Source of the DNA: Defluviitaleaceae bacterium
GTDB taxonomy: Bacteria > Bacillota > Clostridia > Lachnospirales > WRAX01
Reading direction: 5' to 3'
Assembly (NCBI GenBank): GCA_009787945.1
Contig: WQSI01000090.1
Coordinates: forward strand, 1 to 7,187
DNA: 7,187 nt
Shown here: positions 6,465 through 7,187 of the stretch, in pieces
How positions within the stretch are numbered: the first letter of the stretch is position 1
Layout: each line of letters opens with the position of its first letter
Notes under the pieces: model-generated
What the model saw: the letters and a program-made list of their open reading frames with translations, nothing else
What the model was told of the DNA's origin: nothing
Database searches by the model: none
Position numbers and translations under genes: made by a program

Positions 6465-6488
6465 TTTATAAGCAATAACTGGTATTAT
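6460..6488 (+). promoter_or_regulatory. lysC sigma-70/SigA promoter
   Basis: TTGACT (6460-6465) and TATTAT (6483-6488) are 17 bp apart. The predicted start near 6495 gives a leader of about 25 nt. This is too short for the lysine riboswitch that often precedes lysC in Bacillota, so control, if any, would act at this promoter. The -35 box is formed by the right end of the inverted-repeat element. Confidence 0.75.
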
Positions 6489-6505
6489 ATGTAATAAGAA
6501 TACTT

Positions 6506-6511
6506 CGGAGG
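6506..6511 (+). promoter_or_regulatory. lysC ribosome binding site
   Basis: CGGAGG ends 8 nt before the TTG at 6520. No in-frame ATG or GTG lies nearby, and the very next residues match the expected aspartokinase N-terminus, so this site decides the unusual TTG start. Confidence 0.85.
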
Positions 6512-6519
6512 ATATACAA

Positions 6520-7187
6520 TTGCTTATTGTTCAAAAATACGGCGGCAGCTCTGTCGCCACAATAGAATTAATGGAAAATGTTGCCCGCCGCATTATAAAA
6601 ACCAAGGAAAGCGGCGCAAAGCTTGTTGTTGTCCTTTCTGCCCAGGGGGATACCACAAACCGCCTTGCAGAAATGGCAGACGCGGCAAACCCCCACGGCT
6701 CAAAACGAGAGCGGGATATGATTTTGGCAACAGGGGAGCAGCAGTCAATTGCCCTTATGGCTCTTATTTTGCAACGTATGGGGCATTATGCCCGCTCTTT
6801 AACTGGCGTACAAGCGGGGATTGCCACAACCGCATTCCACACCACTGCCCGTATCAAAAACATCAACACAGAGCGTATTTTAATGGAGCTTGACAGGGGT
6901 AATATCGTCCTTGTGGCAGGCTTTCAGGGGCAATCCCGCTTTGAAGATGTAACAACCCTTGGACGGGGCGGCTCAGACACCACCGCAGTTGCCCTTGCCG
7001 CCGCCTTGGAAGCAGATGCCTGCCAAATTTACACAGATGTGGAAGGGGTTTTCACTGCCGACCCTCGGGTTGTGCCAGATGCGGTTAAGCTTGACTGGAT
7101 AAGTTATGACGAAATGTTAGAGCTTGCAAGCATGGGTGCAAAGGTGCTTGAAAAGCGCAGTGTGGGGCTTGCAAAAAAATATGGCGT
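6520..7187 (+). CDS. lysC: Aspartokinase (aspartate kinase), N-terminal 222 residues, cut by window edge
   Basis: This enzyme phosphorylates L-aspartate with ATP, the first step toward lysine/diaminopimelate, threonine and methionine. Translation from TTG gives an intact amino-acid kinase domain: KYGGSSV at 6-12 (nucleotide/substrate loop), VVVLSAQGDTTNRL at about 35-48, ATGEQQS at 70-76, the GRGGSDTTAVALAAAL block at 148-163, YTDVEGVFTADPR at 171-183 and SYDEMLELASMGAKVL at 195-210. These match monofunctional Bacillota aspartokinases. The missing part should hold the end of the kinase domain and the ACT domains for feedback inhibition, so the isozyme and its inhibitor cannot be told from this window. 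In such genes an internal start often makes a small beta subunit; that region lies beyond the edge. It is divergent from alaS. Confidence 0.93.
   Translation, partial: MLIVQKYGGSSVATIELMENVARRIIKTKESGAKLVVVLSAQGDTTNRLAEMADAANPHGSKRERDMILATGEQQSIALMALILQRMGHYARSLTGVQAGIATTAFHTTARIKNINTERILMELDRGNIVLVAGFQGQSRFEDVTTLGRGGSDTTAVALAAALEADACQIYTDVEGVFTADPRVVPDAVKLDWISYDEMLELASMGAKVLEKRSVGLAKKYG

Larger units (their letters stand above)
6253..6466. mobile_element. Candidate 214-bp MITE-like element with imperfect inverted ends
   Basis: The left end (6253-6286) and the reverse complement of the right end (6429-6466) align as AAGTCAAT, 5 unmatched bases, ATTGAC, a 4-base gap, then GGYTGTWGACAAACC with 13 of 15 matches. 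The interior (6287-6428) contains no credible gene. It holds dispersed palindromes: ATTGCGGG/CCCGCAAT at 6323-6343, TAGCCCC/GGGGCTA at 6359-6380 and TCCCGCG/CGCGGGA at 6397-6415. No transposase and no clear target-site duplication are seen, so mobility is inferred from structure only. A divergent pair of operators is an alternative reading of the end sequences. Confidence 0.5.
6202..6519. other. Divergent alaS/lysC intergenic region, no gene
   Basis: This 318-bp region holds two outward-facing promoters with short leaders (to alaS on the left, to lysC on the right) and the inverted-repeat element between them. A 64-codon open frame from 6277 crosses the palindromes but has no ribosome binding site and no protein-like composition. 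I see no riboswitch, T-box or RNA gene. Confidence 0.75.

Noticed and set aside
6277..6471. 64-aa open frame in the alaS/lysC gap
   Set aside because: It runs through palindromic repeats, lacks a ribosome binding site and has no protein-like pattern.
6466..6519. Lysine riboswitch before lysC
   Set aside because: Only about 25 nt lie between the predicted transcription start and the TTG codon, too little for the aptamer.

Overview
The window looks like chromosomal DNA of a low- to mid-GC Gram-positive bacterium, most likely a member of the Bacillota/Clostridia. This is inferred from a C-terminal NPxTG-type cell-wall sorting signal, strong GGAGG-type ribosome binding sites, consensus sigma-70/SigA promoters and a Bacillota-style aspartokinase. 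No rRNA or other strict taxonomic marker is present, so the assignment is moderate. I see no prophage, transposase, CRISPR array or tRNA.

Layout. (1) Positions 2-1174 (+) hold the 3' part of a gene for a very proline-rich surface protein. It has a ~98-residue Glu-Pro-Thr/Gly repeat tract, copies of a PIDPDEPPFIG-like motif and a C-terminal wall-anchoring signal; its beginning lies left of the window. (2) Positions 1175-1436 are a non-coding convergent gap packed with palindromes: a 27-bp near-perfect palindrome, a 94-bp long hairpin made of the same GTAGGGGCGCATA sequence, and copies of a second repeat (CGTCATCCCGCGCTTGAC). (3) On the minus strand, alaS (6201-3607, alanyl-tRNA synthetase) is followed after 34 bp by glgB (3572-1437, glycogen branching enzyme), probably as a two-gene operon. 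(4) Positions 6202-6519 are a divergent intergenic region with two near-consensus promoters pointing outward, one for alaS and one for an aspartokinase gene. Between the promoters sits a 214-bp element with imperfect inverted ends and the same dispersed repeats seen in region 2. (5) From 6520 to the right edge is the 5' part of an aspartokinase gene (lysC type), starting at TTG.

The recognisable genes are housekeeping: tRNA charging, glycogen structure and entry to the lysine/threonine/methionine pathway. They do not form one pathway. The unusual content lies in the surface protein and the repeats. The most interesting observation is that the ends of the 214-bp inverted-repeat element supply the -35 boxes of both divergent promoters, so a repeat insertion may have shaped expression of alaS-glgB and lysC. 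Nothing here convincingly amounts to a wholly new defence or metabolic system.
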